Below are positions 55,657 to 64,000 of a stretch of 64,000 bases of DNA, in pieces. The position numbers were made by a program, and so were the translations under genes. Source of the DNA: Spirochaetota bacterium (lineage in GTDB: Bacteria > Spirochaetota > UBA4802 > UBA5368). The stretch's first letter is position 1. Each line of letters starts with the position of its first letter. The notes beneath the pieces were generated by a model. The model ran no database searches, was not told the DNA's origin, and saw only the letters and a program-made list of their open reading frames with translations. The DNA is taken from assembly GCA_035477215.1 (NCBI GenBank), contig DATIKU010000018.1:1-64000 (forward strand). The letters run 5' to 3'.

Positions 55657-55938
55657 CTATTTCTGTTCGCCCCGGAGCTTTTTGAGCCTGATCTCGCCGA
55701 TTTTAGCCTTGAGATCGGGATCGCTCTCGACCTTCGTTGCGAAATCCTCGTACTGTTTGAGGGTGTAATTGTATTTCTTAACGATGACTTCCTTCGACTC
55801 GGGAGTGAGATCGGTATCGTATATCTCGCTGTCTATCCTCAGAAATTCCTCCGGCGTCATCTCGCCCGAGAACTTAGAGCATGAGGTGGCAAGAGCGAAG
55901 GCGACAATGGCGATCAGCAATAACTTCGCGTATTTCAT
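55657..55938 (-). CDS. Small lipoprotein
   Basis: This 93-residue protein has a lipoprotein signal peptide (MKYAKLLLIAIVAFALATSC) with lipobox LATSC, so Cys20 should be lipidated. The mature part is charged and helical (MTPEEFLRIDSEIYDTDLTPESK, KKYNYTLKQYEDF). This resembles small lipoproteins of spirochaetes, without a known function. AGGAGG precedes the ATG closely. A strong promoter (TTGACA / CATACT, 17 bases apart) lies at 56024-56052. The gene is convergent with the amidohydrolase. Confidence 0.8.
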   Translation of the reverse strand: MKYAKLLLIAIVAFALATSCSKFSGEMTPEEFLRIDSEIYDTDLTPESKEVIVKKYNYTLKQYEDFATKVESDPDLKAKIGEIRLKKLRGEQK

Positions 55939-56023
55939 AATACCTCCTGGATTTCGTCAATATTCTCCGGCGCTCCCTGCGGCTGGCTCTGATGCCGTTA
56001 TAAGTAGTACCGTTTGCCGACGC

Positions 56024-56052
56024 AGTATGAATGAGATTTTTCGAGATGTCAA
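56024..56052 (-). promoter_or_regulatory. Sigma-70-type promoter of the small lipoprotein gene
   Basis: On the reverse strand TTGACA (perfect) and CATACT are separated by 17 bases. Transcription would start about 80 bases before the lipoprotein ATG. Confidence 0.6.
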
Positions 56053-56211
56053 GAATATTTATCAGGGTGATCGATAGTGTCATATGGCGGTTTATCGAGC
56101 CGACCAAACGTGAAACAGGTTTATTATTCTTGAAAAATAACAGGCCGACCGGGTAAATGCAGGTGAATATCCCGGCGGGGAAACCTTACTACACGACGCG
56201 GGGTGCACGTG

Positions 56212-57513
56212 ATGATACCGGTAAAAAGGCTTGTGGAGCTTTCGACGGACGAGCTTGATGCCCTGTTCAACCGCTTCGGCGGGGATTTCAGCGACATCAT
56301 GATCAACACGGTGGTTCCCATCGTGAACGACGTTCGCGCACGGGGTGATGACGCCGTGCGCATGTACACCGAGCGCTTCGACGGCGCGAAGCTTGATGGC
56401 ATGATGGTGACGGAAGAGGAGATCGAAAGGGCTTCCGCCCGTTTCGATAAAAAGGCGCTCGCGGCCTTCCGGAAGGCGAAGGAAAACATAGAGGAGTTCC
56501 ACCTGCACCAGAGGCGCACGAACATTATGTACGCGCGCCCGGACGGTACGACCCTTGGCGTTCAATATGAACCGATCGAGAGTGCGGGGCTCTATGTGCC
56601 GGGCGGCAAGGCGTCGTACCCGTCCTCGGTGCTTATGGGGGCTATTCCGGCCCGGATCGCCGGGGTGAAGAATATCACGATAATCACGCCTCCGGATAAA
56701 GCCGGAAACATTCCGGACGCGGTGCTTGCCGTCTGTAAAATCATCGGCGTTGGCAGCGTGCTGAAGTCGGGCGGCGCCCAGGGGATAGCGGCTTCCGGTT
56801 TCGGAACCGAAAGCGTCCGCAAGGCCGACATCATCGTTGGGCCGGGCAACATCTACGTGACGGCGGCGAAGACCTATCTCTTCAGCATGGGGATTATTCA
56901 GATCGATTCGATGGCCGGCCCGAGCGAGGTACTCATCATCGCCGACGAATCGGCCGATCCGGCATGGGTGGCGTACGACTTGCTGTCGCAGGCGGAGCAC
57001 GAAGAGCGGGCGCTCGCGGTGCTGGTGACGACTTCCGAGACTCTCGCGCGCCGGGTTGTCGCTGAAATAGCAAAGGACATCGAACGCGGTATGGGCCGCA
57101 TCGAAATTAAAAAGAAGGCGCTCGAGCGGGCGGTCATCATCCTGGCGGATTCGATCGACGAGGCTATCGAGTTTTCAAACCGTTACGCTCCCGAGCACAT
57201 GGAATTAATGGTTCCACAGCCGCTCGAGTACCTGGGGCGCATCCGAAACGTGGGTTCGCTCTTTCTGGGGACACATGCGCCGGTCGCAGTCGGCGACTAC
57301 TATTCGGGCACCAATCATATACTGCCCACAGGCGGAGCCGCGCGGTTCTCCTCGGGGGTATCGGTGGAAACTTTTTTACGGCGAACCACATTCCAGCACC
57401 TTACTCCCGGCGCGCTCCGCGACGCGCTCGAGCCGGTGATGACGATGTCCCGCATCGAGGGCTTTGACGACAAGCACGGCGGTTCGGTGGAGATACGCTT
57501 TATAAAGTCTTAA
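56212..57513 (+). CDS. hisD: Histidinol dehydrogenase
   Basis: This 433-residue NAD-dependent zinc enzyme makes L-histidine from L-histidinol. Visible are GLYVPGGKASYPSSVLM near residue 130, DIIVGPGNIYVTAAK near residue 210, IDSMAGPSEVLIIADE, LLSQAEHEERALAVL and the catalytic RYAPEHMEL near residue 325. The end has FDDKHGGSVEIRF. Length is normal. The start at 56212 (ATG) has GGGG upstream; a GTG at 56203 is also possible. No other his genes lie near, so histidine genes are scattered. Confidence 0.97.
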   Translation: MIPVKRLVELSTDELDALFNRFGGDFSDIMINTVVPIVNDVRARGDDAVRMYTERFDGAKLDGMMVTEEEIERASARFDKKALAAFRKAKENIEEFHLHQRRTNIMYARPDGTTLGVQYEPIESAGLYVPGGKASYPSSVLMGAIPARIAGVKNITIITPPDKAGNIPDAVLAVCKIIGVGSVLKSGGAQGIAASGFGTESVRKADIIVGPGNIYVTAAKTYLFSMGIIQIDSMAGPSEVLIIADESADPAWVAYDLLSQAEHEERALAVLVTTSETLARRVVAEIAKDIERGMGRIEIKKKALERAVIILADSIDEAIEFSNRYAPEHMELMVPQPLEYLGRIRNVGSLFLGTHAPVAVGDYYSGTNHILPTGGAARFSSGVSVETFLRRTTFQHLTPGALRDALEPVMTMSRIEGFDDKHGGSVEIRFIKS

Positions 57514-57567
57514 GGACAATTTCGGCGCGCCCGATGTGGCGTGTTCCGTCCGCCGGAGGTTTTTCGT

Positions 57568-57597
57568 TTGTCAGTGACAGTGCGATCGTGCTATAAT
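57568..57597 (+). promoter_or_regulatory. Sigma-70-type promoter upstream of the ornithine cyclodeaminase-like gene
   Basis: TTGTCA and TATAAT are separated by 18 bases. The -10 is perfect. Transcription would start about 30 bases before the ATG at 57633. Confidence 0.65.
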
Positions 57598-57632
57598 CCG
57601 CCCGTGCCCGTTGTGGGTGCCTTGTCGGCAAA

Positions 57633-58757
57633 ATGGTGCGCATTCCAATGAAACCGGATATCGTCATGCCAACGCAATTTGAGCTTCCCGTCTACCGGCC
57701 TCCTGATTTTTCAGGCGAGCGTTTCGCCGGTTGTCCGCCGGCGCGTACCATTCGGGCCGAGGCCGATGGAGTCGCGCCCGATGGGTATCACGCCACGAGC
57801 ATCTATCCCGAATATGTCCAGACGGCGAAGGGCGCGTGGAGGCTCCTTTCATCCTCACGCATGGACTGCGCGGTCGTGATCGAAGGCGACTCGATCGAGG
57901 TAAGGGAGCTCAGGCGAATACGGAAGGGGGACCAGGTCCTGGTCGGACGGAGCGAGGAGGGCGAAGACGGAATTTACGTCCATACCGCTGGTTTCGCGGA
58001 TAACGCGGCAAGGGATGAAAAGTTTTCGTTTCATACCCGCCGAACGCGCGAGACACCCTTCTCGCGTGACTACGACAGCATGTACGATCTGCTCAGGCAC
58101 GAGCGGGACAAAGGAAAAATCGTCTGGGTGCTGGGACCGGCGCTCACCTTCGATTTCGATTCGCGTTCCGCCATGTCCGGCATTATAGAATCGGGCTACG
58201 CCCACGCAGTGCTCGCCGGCAACGCGCTGGCAACCCATGATATCGAGGCGGCCCTGTACCGGACTGGGCTGGGACAGGATATCTATACCAAGGAATACCG
58301 CCACCTCGGGCATTACCATCACCTCGATGCGATCAACACGGTGCGGCGGCACGGTTCGATGAAGGGCCTGTTCGATCAGGGCCTGCTGAAAGACGGTATC
58401 GTTCGGGCCTGCATAAAGCGGCAGATCCCGCTGGTGCTCGCAGGCTCCATCAGGGACGACGGTCCGCTCCCGGAGGTCATCGACGATGTGTACCGGGCCC
58501 AGGACGCGATGCGCGGGGAGGTGAGAAGCGCAACGACGGTGATCGCGCTCGCGACCCAGCTGCACGCCATCGCGACGGGCAACATGCTTCCTTCTTATCA
58601 TGTATCCGGCGAGGAGGTACGCCCCGTGTATTTTTATATTGTTGATGTGTCGGAATTCGCACTGGACAAGCTGGCGAACCGCGGAAGCCTTGAGGTCCGC
58701 GGAATCGTTACCAATGTTCAGGATTTTCTCATCAACCTTCAGCGCGCGCTCGCGTAA
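57633..58757 (+). CDS. TIGR00300-type protein, putative archaeal-type ornithine cyclodeaminase
   Basis: This 374-residue protein resembles the TIGR00300/LOR-SDH-related family. Hallmarks are LGPALTFDFDSRSAMSGI near residue 170, HAVLAGNALATHDIEAALYRTGLG, HYHHLDAINTVRRHGS, LAGSIRDDGPLPEVI and LATQLHAIATGNMLPS. In cyanobacteria this domain is the C-terminal part of ArgZ/AgrE and in some archaea it is free-standing, where it converts ornithine to proline with NAD. Here the dihydrolase part is absent. The start is uncertain (57633, 57648 or 57666), with no clear ribosome-binding site. A good promoter lies upstream. Confidence 0.82.
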   Translation: MVRIPMKPDIVMPTQFELPVYRPPDFSGERFAGCPPARTIRAEADGVAPDGYHATSIYPEYVQTAKGAWRLLSSSRMDCAVVIEGDSIEVRELRRIRKGDQVLVGRSEEGEDGIYVHTAGFADNAARDEKFSFHTRRTRETPFSRDYDSMYDLLRHERDKGKIVWVLGPALTFDFDSRSAMSGIIESGYAHAVLAGNALATHDIEAALYRTGLGQDIYTKEYRHLGHYHHLDAINTVRRHGSMKGLFDQGLLKDGIVRACIKRQIPLVLAGSIRDDGPLPEVIDDVYRAQDAMRGEVRSATTVIALATQLHAIATGNMLPSYHVSGEEVRPVYFYIVDVSEFALDKLANRGSLEVRGIVTNVQDFLINLQRALA

Positions 58758-58859
58758 ATCTGGCGGCGGAAACTATAATCATTCGGATGGATGCAAATAG
58801 ACGTCAAGGCTTGAGTAAAACGTTAGCGGTTATGGATTCGGAGTGAGCGGGGTATCGGC

Positions 58860-59579
58860 ATGAGAATGGGTACGGGTCTTGCGGTGCTTGCATGCATCGG
58901 TATGTGCGCGTGCGCGTCGTCCGGCAAAACCGGCACTGCGCCCGGGACCGAACAGCTGCGCGCGGAGAACATCCTGATTAAAAAGAGGCTTGTCCTCGTC
59001 GAGCGCGAGAACGCGGTATTGAAAGACGAAAATTTGCAGTTTAAAAGCGACGTCCGCCAGCTTGCCGCCAGGGTGGAAAAACTGACGGCGGATATCGCCG
59101 CGCGCGAAGACCGGTACCGAAAGGACATCGCGTTGAAGGAAAGCCAGCACCAGGCCCTGCAGCAGCAGAACGCGGTGCTGTCGAAAGAGAGCTCCGAGAA
59201 GATACGCGAGCTCATGGAACTGAACGGGGCAACCGAATCAAGACTGAGCGGAGAGATCGCCGGTTTGAACGACGAGATGCGCAAGCTCCAGGAATCGTTC
59301 TCAAAGGAGCGCGAGGCGGTACGAAACGATAATGCGAAACGGGAGCTTGCGCTGTCGCGGGAGATTGAAGCTTTGAAAAAACTCGCCGTGGTCAAAGAAG
59401 CGGAGGCGGCATCGCTTAAGACGGCCCTTGCGTCGCTTGAACAGCGCTTCGAGGAGAAGTGGAAAGACTCGGAGGCAAAGGAGCGCGAATTGAGAAACAG
59501 GGAACAGGAGATTCGGCATCTGAAAGAAAAAACCGATGCGATGCAGAAAGAGGCCGCAGCCAGGCCGGCCGGTCAGTGA
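58860..59579 (+). CDS. Coiled-coil lipoprotein
   Basis: This 239-residue protein has a signal peptide (RMGTGLAVLACIGMCAC) with a lipobox-like end (MCAC, Cys lipidated). The rest is one long charged coiled coil (QLRAENILIKKRLVLVERE to KEKTDAMQKE). It would extend from a membrane into the periplasm. Function unknown. The gene is followed 10 bases later by the nucleotidase-like gene, so they are co-transcribed. It opens the envelope cluster. Confidence 0.75.
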   Translation: MRMGTGLAVLACIGMCACASSGKTGTAPGTEQLRAENILIKKRLVLVERENAVLKDENLQFKSDVRQLAARVEKLTADIAAREDRYRKDIALKESQHQALQQQNAVLSKESSEKIRELMELNGATESRLSGEIAGLNDEMRKLQESFSKEREAVRNDNAKRELALSREIEALKKLAVVKEAEAASLKTALASLEQRFEEKWKDSEAKERELRNREQEIRHLKEKTDAMQKEAAARPAGQ

Positions 59580-59589
59580 CGGAAATCCC

Positions 59590-61731
59590 ATGAGCGACTT
59601 CCATGCACTGCTGGTTCGATGCGCATTCGCGGCGGTGCTCTGCGTTTCGTCCGGCCAGGTCCTTGCCGGAGACATCAGCCTGCTTCTTACACACAACCTC
59701 GAGGGGCGTTTCGCGCTCGAGGAGAAGGGCCAGGATGAAAACGATCCCATGCTGGTTCTGGCGCAGAATATCCTCTCCGAACGTCGGGCGGGAAAGGCGG
59801 ACCTCTTCCTCGATCTGGGAAACTCCTTTTATCCGGGGGCGCTGTCCAAGTACAGCTTCGGCTCGGTCGTCATGGACTATTTCAATTATCTGGGCTGCGA
59901 CGCAACCCTCCTGTCATCGCGCGATCTACGCATAGGGATCGATAACCTCGAATTCCTTCAGAAGGGCAGAAAGACGCGTCTTCTCTCGGTGGGAATCATC
60001 CGCGAAAAGCAGCGGCTTTTTTCGCCGCACTTTACATACGTGAAGAACGCCGATTCCGTCGCGGTAGTGGGCATTCCTTCGCGGAAAATCCGCTTCGATA
60101 TCGCGGAGCAGGACCTCTACGGCGTGACCCTGGCAAATGACGCCGCGGCCCTGCGGCCGGTCCATGCGGAGATCGAGCGGTCGGGCGTGCGGCATGTAAT
60201 CGCACTCAGCGGCCTGGGCGTCGGGGACATGATGGCGCTGATGAACGAGCACCCATGGATATCGATTGCGATCTGCGGGGGGGATTTTACCGGAGAACTC
60301 TTCTCCGGGCGCGCCGGGAGGGTCGACCTGGCTGACGGGCGTTCGATCGTCATCCTCACCGAAAAAAGCGGGTATTATCTTCTGAATATTTCGATCGAGG
60401 AAAAACCCGTCGTCCGCTCGATTACGAGGAAAGTACCCTTTCCGGTAAAGACCGAGGATCCGGCATACCGGGAATTCGCGAACCGACTTAGGCTGTGGAA
60501 GCGCAAGTTCAGGGATGAGGAGGACCGGGTGGTCGCGGATGCCGGCCCGAATGAAATAAGGGCGGAAGACCGGCGTCTCATGTGTCTGGCCAGGGACCGT
60601 TTCAATGCGGAGGTGGCGCTGGTCGAATCGGGCACCATTTCTCCGGTGACGATTCGAAACGGCGTGAAAACGTCTGACATCCTGAAAATGGTGAACCATG
60701 ATTTTTTCCTGTTCACGTTCCGGCTGAGCGGGGCGGAGCTTAAAAGGGTCTACGGCGCCGATGAGACGCTTCTGGTCGCCGGTACCGACGGCAGGACCGT
60801 GCAGGGATATCCGATCGTCGATTCAAGGTCGTACCGGGTCGTCGCCCCGCAGGCGTCATTCGATCGGGTGGGGAAGATTTTGTCGCGCGAAATCGAGTAC
60901 ACGAACAGCTGGACGAACATCACCGACATGCTGATGGACGATTTCCGCGGAGGAAAAGTCTTTCAGCGGGACGACTGTGTTCACCTCGATTCCAGGTTCA
61001 GGGCGACCGTGGATTTTTATCTCTCGAATTTTTTTGACCAGGCGATGGTTAAAAAAGGGGACGATATCGAAAGACCGCCCGGACAGCCCAACAGTACCTA
61101 CCGACGATGGGGCCTTGAGAACCGCGTCGATATTACCGTCTACAACCGGCTTCACCAGTTTGTGTTCACGCCCTACATGCTGTACACGCTGCTCTACACG
61201 CGCGATAACGACGCGTATTATTACCAGAACAACCTTCTGAGGGGCTCCTTCGTGTACAATTACAACCTTCACGAGCGTGTGAAACCCTACCACAAGTCGC
61301 AGTGCGATACCGTCATCAAGGTGGTGGATGATTACCGGCCCGTTGTGATCCGCGAGACGGCGGGAGCGAACCTGACGGGCGAGTTCGTTTCGGCCAAATT
61401 CGGTCTCGGATTCGAGAAACGCGTACACGACCCGGTGCAGATCCCCGAATACGGCTTGGAGGCGATACTGTCGGCCAGGGTTCCGTTTCTACGCTATTTT
61501 AATTACGGGCTTTCGGTCGATTCCTTTCTTTCGCTCCAGGGAAACGACAGGAGCCGCCGTCATATCAGAAGCCAGATAGAGAATTCATTGTTTGTCTCGG
61601 TGAACAGGTTTCTCGGGATTTCCCTGAAACACCGGTGGTTGTATCTTTATTCCAGGGATTACCGCGAGGAATACCGCAACTCGCAGGTGATCACATCAGC
61701 GGACCTTAAAACCGATTTCAAGATATGGTAA
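59590..61731 (+). CDS. 5'-nucleotidase-like protein with eroded metal motifs and beta-rich C-terminus
   Basis: This 713-residue exported protein has a signal segment (CAFAAVLCVSSGQVLA). Residues ~28-250 resemble the metallophosphatase domain of UshA-type 5'-nucleotidases, but the metal motifs are altered: LLLTHNLEGRF instead of TNDxHG, LFLDLGNSFYPG instead of DxGD, and AICGGDFTG instead of GHxH. Residues ~320-420 resemble the nucleotidase C-terminal domain (VALVESGTISPVTI, TSDILKMVNHDFFLFTFRLSGAELKRVY). The last ~200 residues are aromatic-rich alternating strands (LENRVDITVYNRLHQFVF, FLGISLKHRWLYLYS, ending DFKIW), like an outer-membrane barrel. Phosphatase activity is doubtful. Confidence 0.75.
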   Translation: MSDFHALLVRCAFAAVLCVSSGQVLAGDISLLLTHNLEGRFALEEKGQDENDPMLVLAQNILSERRAGKADLFLDLGNSFYPGALSKYSFGSVVMDYFNYLGCDATLLSSRDLRIGIDNLEFLQKGRKTRLLSVGIIREKQRLFSPHFTYVKNADSVAVVGIPSRKIRFDIAEQDLYGVTLANDAAALRPVHAEIERSGVRHVIALSGLGVGDMMALMNEHPWISIAICGGDFTGELFSGRAGRVDLADGRSIVILTEKSGYYLLNISIEEKPVVRSITRKVPFPVKTEDPAYREFANRLRLWKRKFRDEEDRVVADAGPNEIRAEDRRLMCLARDRFNAEVALVESGTISPVTIRNGVKTSDILKMVNHDFFLFTFRLSGAELKRVYGADETLLVAGTDGRTVQGYPIVDSRSYRVVAPQASFDRVGKILSREIEYTNSWTNITDMLMDDFRGGKVFQRDDCVHLDSRFRATVDFYLSNFFDQAMVKKGDDIERPPGQPNSTYRRWGLENRVDITVYNRLHQFVFTPYMLYTLLYTRDNDAYYYQNNLLRGSFVYNYNLHERVKPYHKSQCDTVIKVVDDYRPVVIRETAGANLTGEFVSAKFGLGFEKRVHDPVQIPEYGLEAILSARVPFLRYFNYGLSVDSFLSLQGNDRSRRHIRSQIENSLFVSVNRFLGISLKHRWLYLYSRDYREEYRNSQVITSADLKTDFKIW

Positions 61732-62057
61732 ACCCCGCGAGATGTCTTTATTTACAAAATACTTGTAAAGGAATAGCTTTTCGGCATCGACATCGACCGT
61801 TATGACCGGGATGGAAGGAGAAAACGCGAACCGGCGCTGGACATGGCGTTCCGGTGCTTCGACGCATTCACGATTCCCGACATGTCGTTCCTGAACAATT
61901 CGTACAGGGAAGAGCGCTTCACCAATTGAAGCACTTTCCGGAAAACGCTTCCCTGTTTTGCAGATCAAAAAGTGCTTTATTTTATCGTGCGATGATGAAT
62001 GATTGAAGGTGCCGCCGCATATCACGGCGGCAAACTACATACGGGGATGCGCGCACA
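61732..62057. other. Intergenic region with possible gene remnant and hairpin
   Basis: This 326-base gap holds the coding-like remnant at 61777-61929. An inverted repeat AAGCACTTT / AAAGTGCTT follows (61929-61937 and 61969-61977) with a 31-base loop, then AT-rich sequence. No intact gene is seen. Confidence 0.4.
61777..61929 (+). pseudogene. Possible remnant of a coding sequence
   Basis: The stretch reads open for 50 codons after a stop (61774-61776) and before TGA 61927. It has codon use like neighbouring genes: GIDIDRYDRDGRRKRE, then ALDMAFRCFDAFTI and PDMSFLNNSYREERF. No start codon or ribosome-binding site opens it. It may be the decayed end of a lost gene. Confidence 0.3.
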
Positions 62058-63527
62058 ATGACAATCACGAGATTGACGGCCGTAATCCTTCTTGCAACGG
62101 CGTTTTGCGCCGCACGCCTTTCCGCCGACGACCCCGCCGAGCTCACCCGCCGGGGGGTCCAGCTCAGCGGTGAAAAAAAATTCGACGAGGCGGTGAAACA
62201 GTTTGACCGGGCCATCGAGATCCAGGATCAGGTCTCCGCGAAGACCCATCACAACAGGGGATGGGTGCGCGAGCTCAAGGGAGATTTCCCCGGCGCCATA
62301 AATAATTATGAGGAGGCGATCCGCCGCAATCCAAAACAGCTTCCCTCGTATGAACGGGCCGGATACCTCTATTACAAGACGGCCGATTACGACAAGGCCG
62401 TGGCGGCCGGCGAGTATGTCATCAAGGCCGATCCGAACAACACCGAGGTGATCAAGTGGCTTCCCGACGCGTATAAGATGAAACTGTTGAAACAGCAGGA
62501 AGACCTCCTGGCCAGACAACGCGAGGAGGAGCGCAAGAGGAAGGAGGAAGAGGAACGCCGCCGCGCGGAGGAGAAGAAGCTGGCCGAGAAAAAGGACGAG
62601 GAAAAGAAGCCATCGCGCATTCTGTACGCAACGTGGGATTTCACTTTACGCAGCGCCTATTATTTCGACGGCGGGGACTTTAAGTACGTAACGACGAGCG
62701 GTATTCCGGTGTCGCTGCCCAACATGCTCTACGTGAGCGTTATGCCGACGCCCTCGTGGGAGTTTGACCTGCTGGCGGGAACGCCCCACCTCGGGGCCCT
62801 CATGCCGGATGTTACCGCCTTTATGGAGCGCTTCCAGGTCCTCTATCATATGGATAAGTGGTACCTTGGCGTGGGCGTCCTGGGCAGTCATTATAAAGAG
62901 AATTTCAATTTCGGCAAATCGCTCACGCTTCATGACATCAAGGTGGGCGCGGTCCTTGGATTCAGGGATGAAAAATCCACGACGAAGATTACCGCATATC
63001 CACGCTACCTGCCCCAGGACACCTCGCACTCGAAGGGACGCACGCTCGACGTAGGATTTTTCGAGTTCAGCTACCGCTACGATGTCGACAAGTACCTTGG
63101 GTATTATTCCAGGATATCGGCCGCGGACTACTACTTCTTCGACCACCGGAACAGGGTTTCGAATTATTACGGTGTATACGAGCTTAGCCTTGGGCTCGTC
63201 CTGGGAAAATACGACGAGGCCACGCGCCAGAAATTCCTTACCTTTACCATTGACCTGACCGAGCGTTTCTATCTGCTCGATCTGGCGAACGACGAACCCT
63301 ACCGCTTCGCCAACGGCCAGGGCCTGTTCGGAGCGGATTCGAGGACCTGGTTCAAGGGGGACGCCTTCCCCGGCTATTTCACCAGCGGACACGTCTTTTC
63401 TGTGAAGGCCGAGGAAAAAATAAACCGCTACTTCTTCGTGTACCAGAAGATCGGTTTCGAGCTGACCGGCGGCAAGGGAGACCGAAACGAATTTTTTCTG
63501 CAACTCGGCGGTGGCGCGGTCTATTGA
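62058..63527 (+). CDS. TPR + coiled linker + outer-membrane beta-barrel protein
   Basis: This 489-residue protein has a signal peptide (LTAVILLATAFCAARLSA). Residues ~28-145 contain three TPR motifs (FDEAVKQFDRAIEIQ, FPGAINNYEEAIRRNP, YDKAVAAGEYVIKADPNN). A highly charged helix (QREEERKRKEEEERRRAEE) joins it to a C-terminal region of alternating amphipathic strands (WDFTLRSAYYFDG, WYLGVGVLGSHY, VGFFEFSYRYDVDKY), ending in an aromatic Tyr, as in outer-membrane barrels. It may hold periplasmic partners to the outer membrane. Its stop overlaps the start of the inositol phosphatase gene (TGATG). Confidence 0.8.
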   Translation: MTITRLTAVILLATAFCAARLSADDPAELTRRGVQLSGEKKFDEAVKQFDRAIEIQDQVSAKTHHNRGWVRELKGDFPGAINNYEEAIRRNPKQLPSYERAGYLYYKTADYDKAVAAGEYVIKADPNNTEVIKWLPDAYKMKLLKQQEDLLARQREEERKRKEEEERRRAEEKKLAEKKDEEKKPSRILYATWDFTLRSAYYFDGGDFKYVTTSGIPVSLPNMLYVSVMPTPSWEFDLLAGTPHLGALMPDVTAFMERFQVLYHMDKWYLGVGVLGSHYKENFNFGKSLTLHDIKVGAVLGFRDEKSTTKITAYPRYLPQDTSHSKGRTLDVGFFEFSYRYDVDKYLGYYSRISAADYYFFDHRNRVSNYYGVYELSLGLVLGKYDEATRQKFLTFTIDLTERFYLLDLANDEPYRFANGQGLFGADSRTWFKGDAFPGYFTSGHVFSVKAEEKINRYFFVYQKIGFELTGGKGDRNEFFLQLGGGAVY

Positions 63528-64000
63528 TGGATGAACGGACTGCGATCCTCGATTTCGCCCGGGAGATCGCGCTCCAGGCTGGCAAAATCCTTTTAAAAGG
63601 GTTCCGCTCGCCCGGGTTGACCGTGTCGTACAAGGGCGTCTCGAACCCGGTTACCAGCGTCGACCGCGAGTCCGAGGACTTCCTGTACGAAAGAATCCGC
63701 GACCGCTATCCGGACCACGGTGTCGTGGCCGAGGAAGGGCACCGCGCGGACGGAAGCGGGGAGTATCTCTGGTATGTAGACCCGCTCGACGGCACGACGA
63801 ACTTCGCGCACGGCGTCGCCCATTTCTCGGTATCGATCGGCGTGTATTCAAAGCGAGCTAACCGCATGGCCGTCGGTATCGTGTATGATCCGTGCAGGGG
63901 GGAGCTTTTCGGCGCGCTCGCCGGCGGCGGGGCCTTTCTCAACGAAGAGGTCCTTCGTGTCACGGAATCGGACGATCTTTCGCGCTCGCTTGTAGCCACC
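63527..64000 (+). CDS. Inositol monophosphatase family protein (cut by window edge)
   Basis: The first 158 residues of an IMPase-family enzyme are visible and no stop appears before the window edge. Motifs are PVTSVDRESEDFLYERI, HGVVAEEGHRADG (metal-binding Glu) and WYVDPLDGTTNFAHG, the DPxDGT metal motif. IVYDPCRGELFGALAGGGAF is typical of the family. It hydrolyses inositol phosphate or a related phosphomonoester such as fructose-1,6-bisphosphate. The ATG overlaps the upstream TPR-barrel stop (TGATG). Confidence 0.93.
   Translation, partial: MDERTAILDFAREIALQAGKILLKGFRSPGLTVSYKGVSNPVTSVDRESEDFLYERIRDRYPDHGVVAEEGHRADGSGEYLWYVDPLDGTTNFAHGVAHFSVSIGVYSKRANRMAVGIVYDPCRGELFGALAGGGAFLNEEVLRVTESDDLSRSLVAT

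Overview
The window is GC-rich, densely coding chromosomal DNA from a diderm (Gram-negative-type) bacterium. Lipoproteins, OmpA and beta-barrel proteins, TPR proteins and a SPOR protein point to an outer membrane. Genes for selenium handling, a nickel insertion factor (hypA), a molybdopterin protein (moaB/mog) and a small c-type cytochrome suggest anaerobic or facultative metabolism. The mix, including GGDEF, FlgO/CsgG-like TPR, DUF115/Maf and archaeal-type ornithine cyclodeaminase genes, would fit a free-living spirochaete or a relative. No rRNA or tRNA marker is present, so the phylum is an inference. No tRNA, rRNA, CRISPR array, prophage or insertion sequence was seen.

Layout. 1-5.2 kb: a leftward sugar operon (GPH symporter, GH38/GH57-like hydrolase, TIM-barrel epimerase/isomerase, and the start of L-fucose isomerase cut by the left edge) with an 18-bp palindrome upstream. 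5.4-11.6 kb: leuS, a ClC channel translationally coupled to a PTS EIIA protein, and an exported M23 peptidase. 11.7-15.8 kb: cutA, then a leftward four-gene selenium cluster (yedE, yedF, cysteine desulfurase-like, DUF3343) and a small haem protein. 15.9-27.9 kb: mixed genes (phospholipase C-like, CoA-transferase/GNAT, YkgJ, purD, vWA-FHA, moaB, hypA, a solitary adenine methylase). 28-30.7 kb: mnmG-rsmG with a perfect parS-type site inside rsmG. 30.9-40.7 kb: macrodomain, pyrF coupled to a REC-GGDEF-degenerate-EAL protein, radical SAM, an unknown divergent protein, PC4-like and SGNH proteins, and a FlgO/TPR protein.

40.7-50 kb is the replication-origin region, dnaA-dnaN-recF-dciA-remB-gyrB-gyrA, all rightward. 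DnaA boxes lie on both sides of dnaA, and the dnaA-dnaN gap carries a DnaA box, a GC-rich spacer, a DnaA-trio-like run and AT-rich DNA, resembling a basal unwinding module. The parS site about 12 kb away fits an origin domain, although parA and parB are not in the window.

50-64 kb: a leftward group (PD40-OmpA, DUF115, coaE, SPOR), an amidohydrolase, a small lipoprotein, hisD, a single-domain ornithine cyclodeaminase-like gene, then a rightward envelope cluster (coiled-coil lipoprotein, a 5'-nucleotidase-like protein with eroded metal motifs and a long beta-rich tail, a TPR-beta-barrel protein) ending in an inositol monophosphatase gene cut by the right edge. The most interesting points are the origin architecture, the complete selenium module with its small hidden DUF3343 gene, the ClC-EIIA coupling, the degenerate signalling protein after pyrF and the odd nucleotidase-like fusion.
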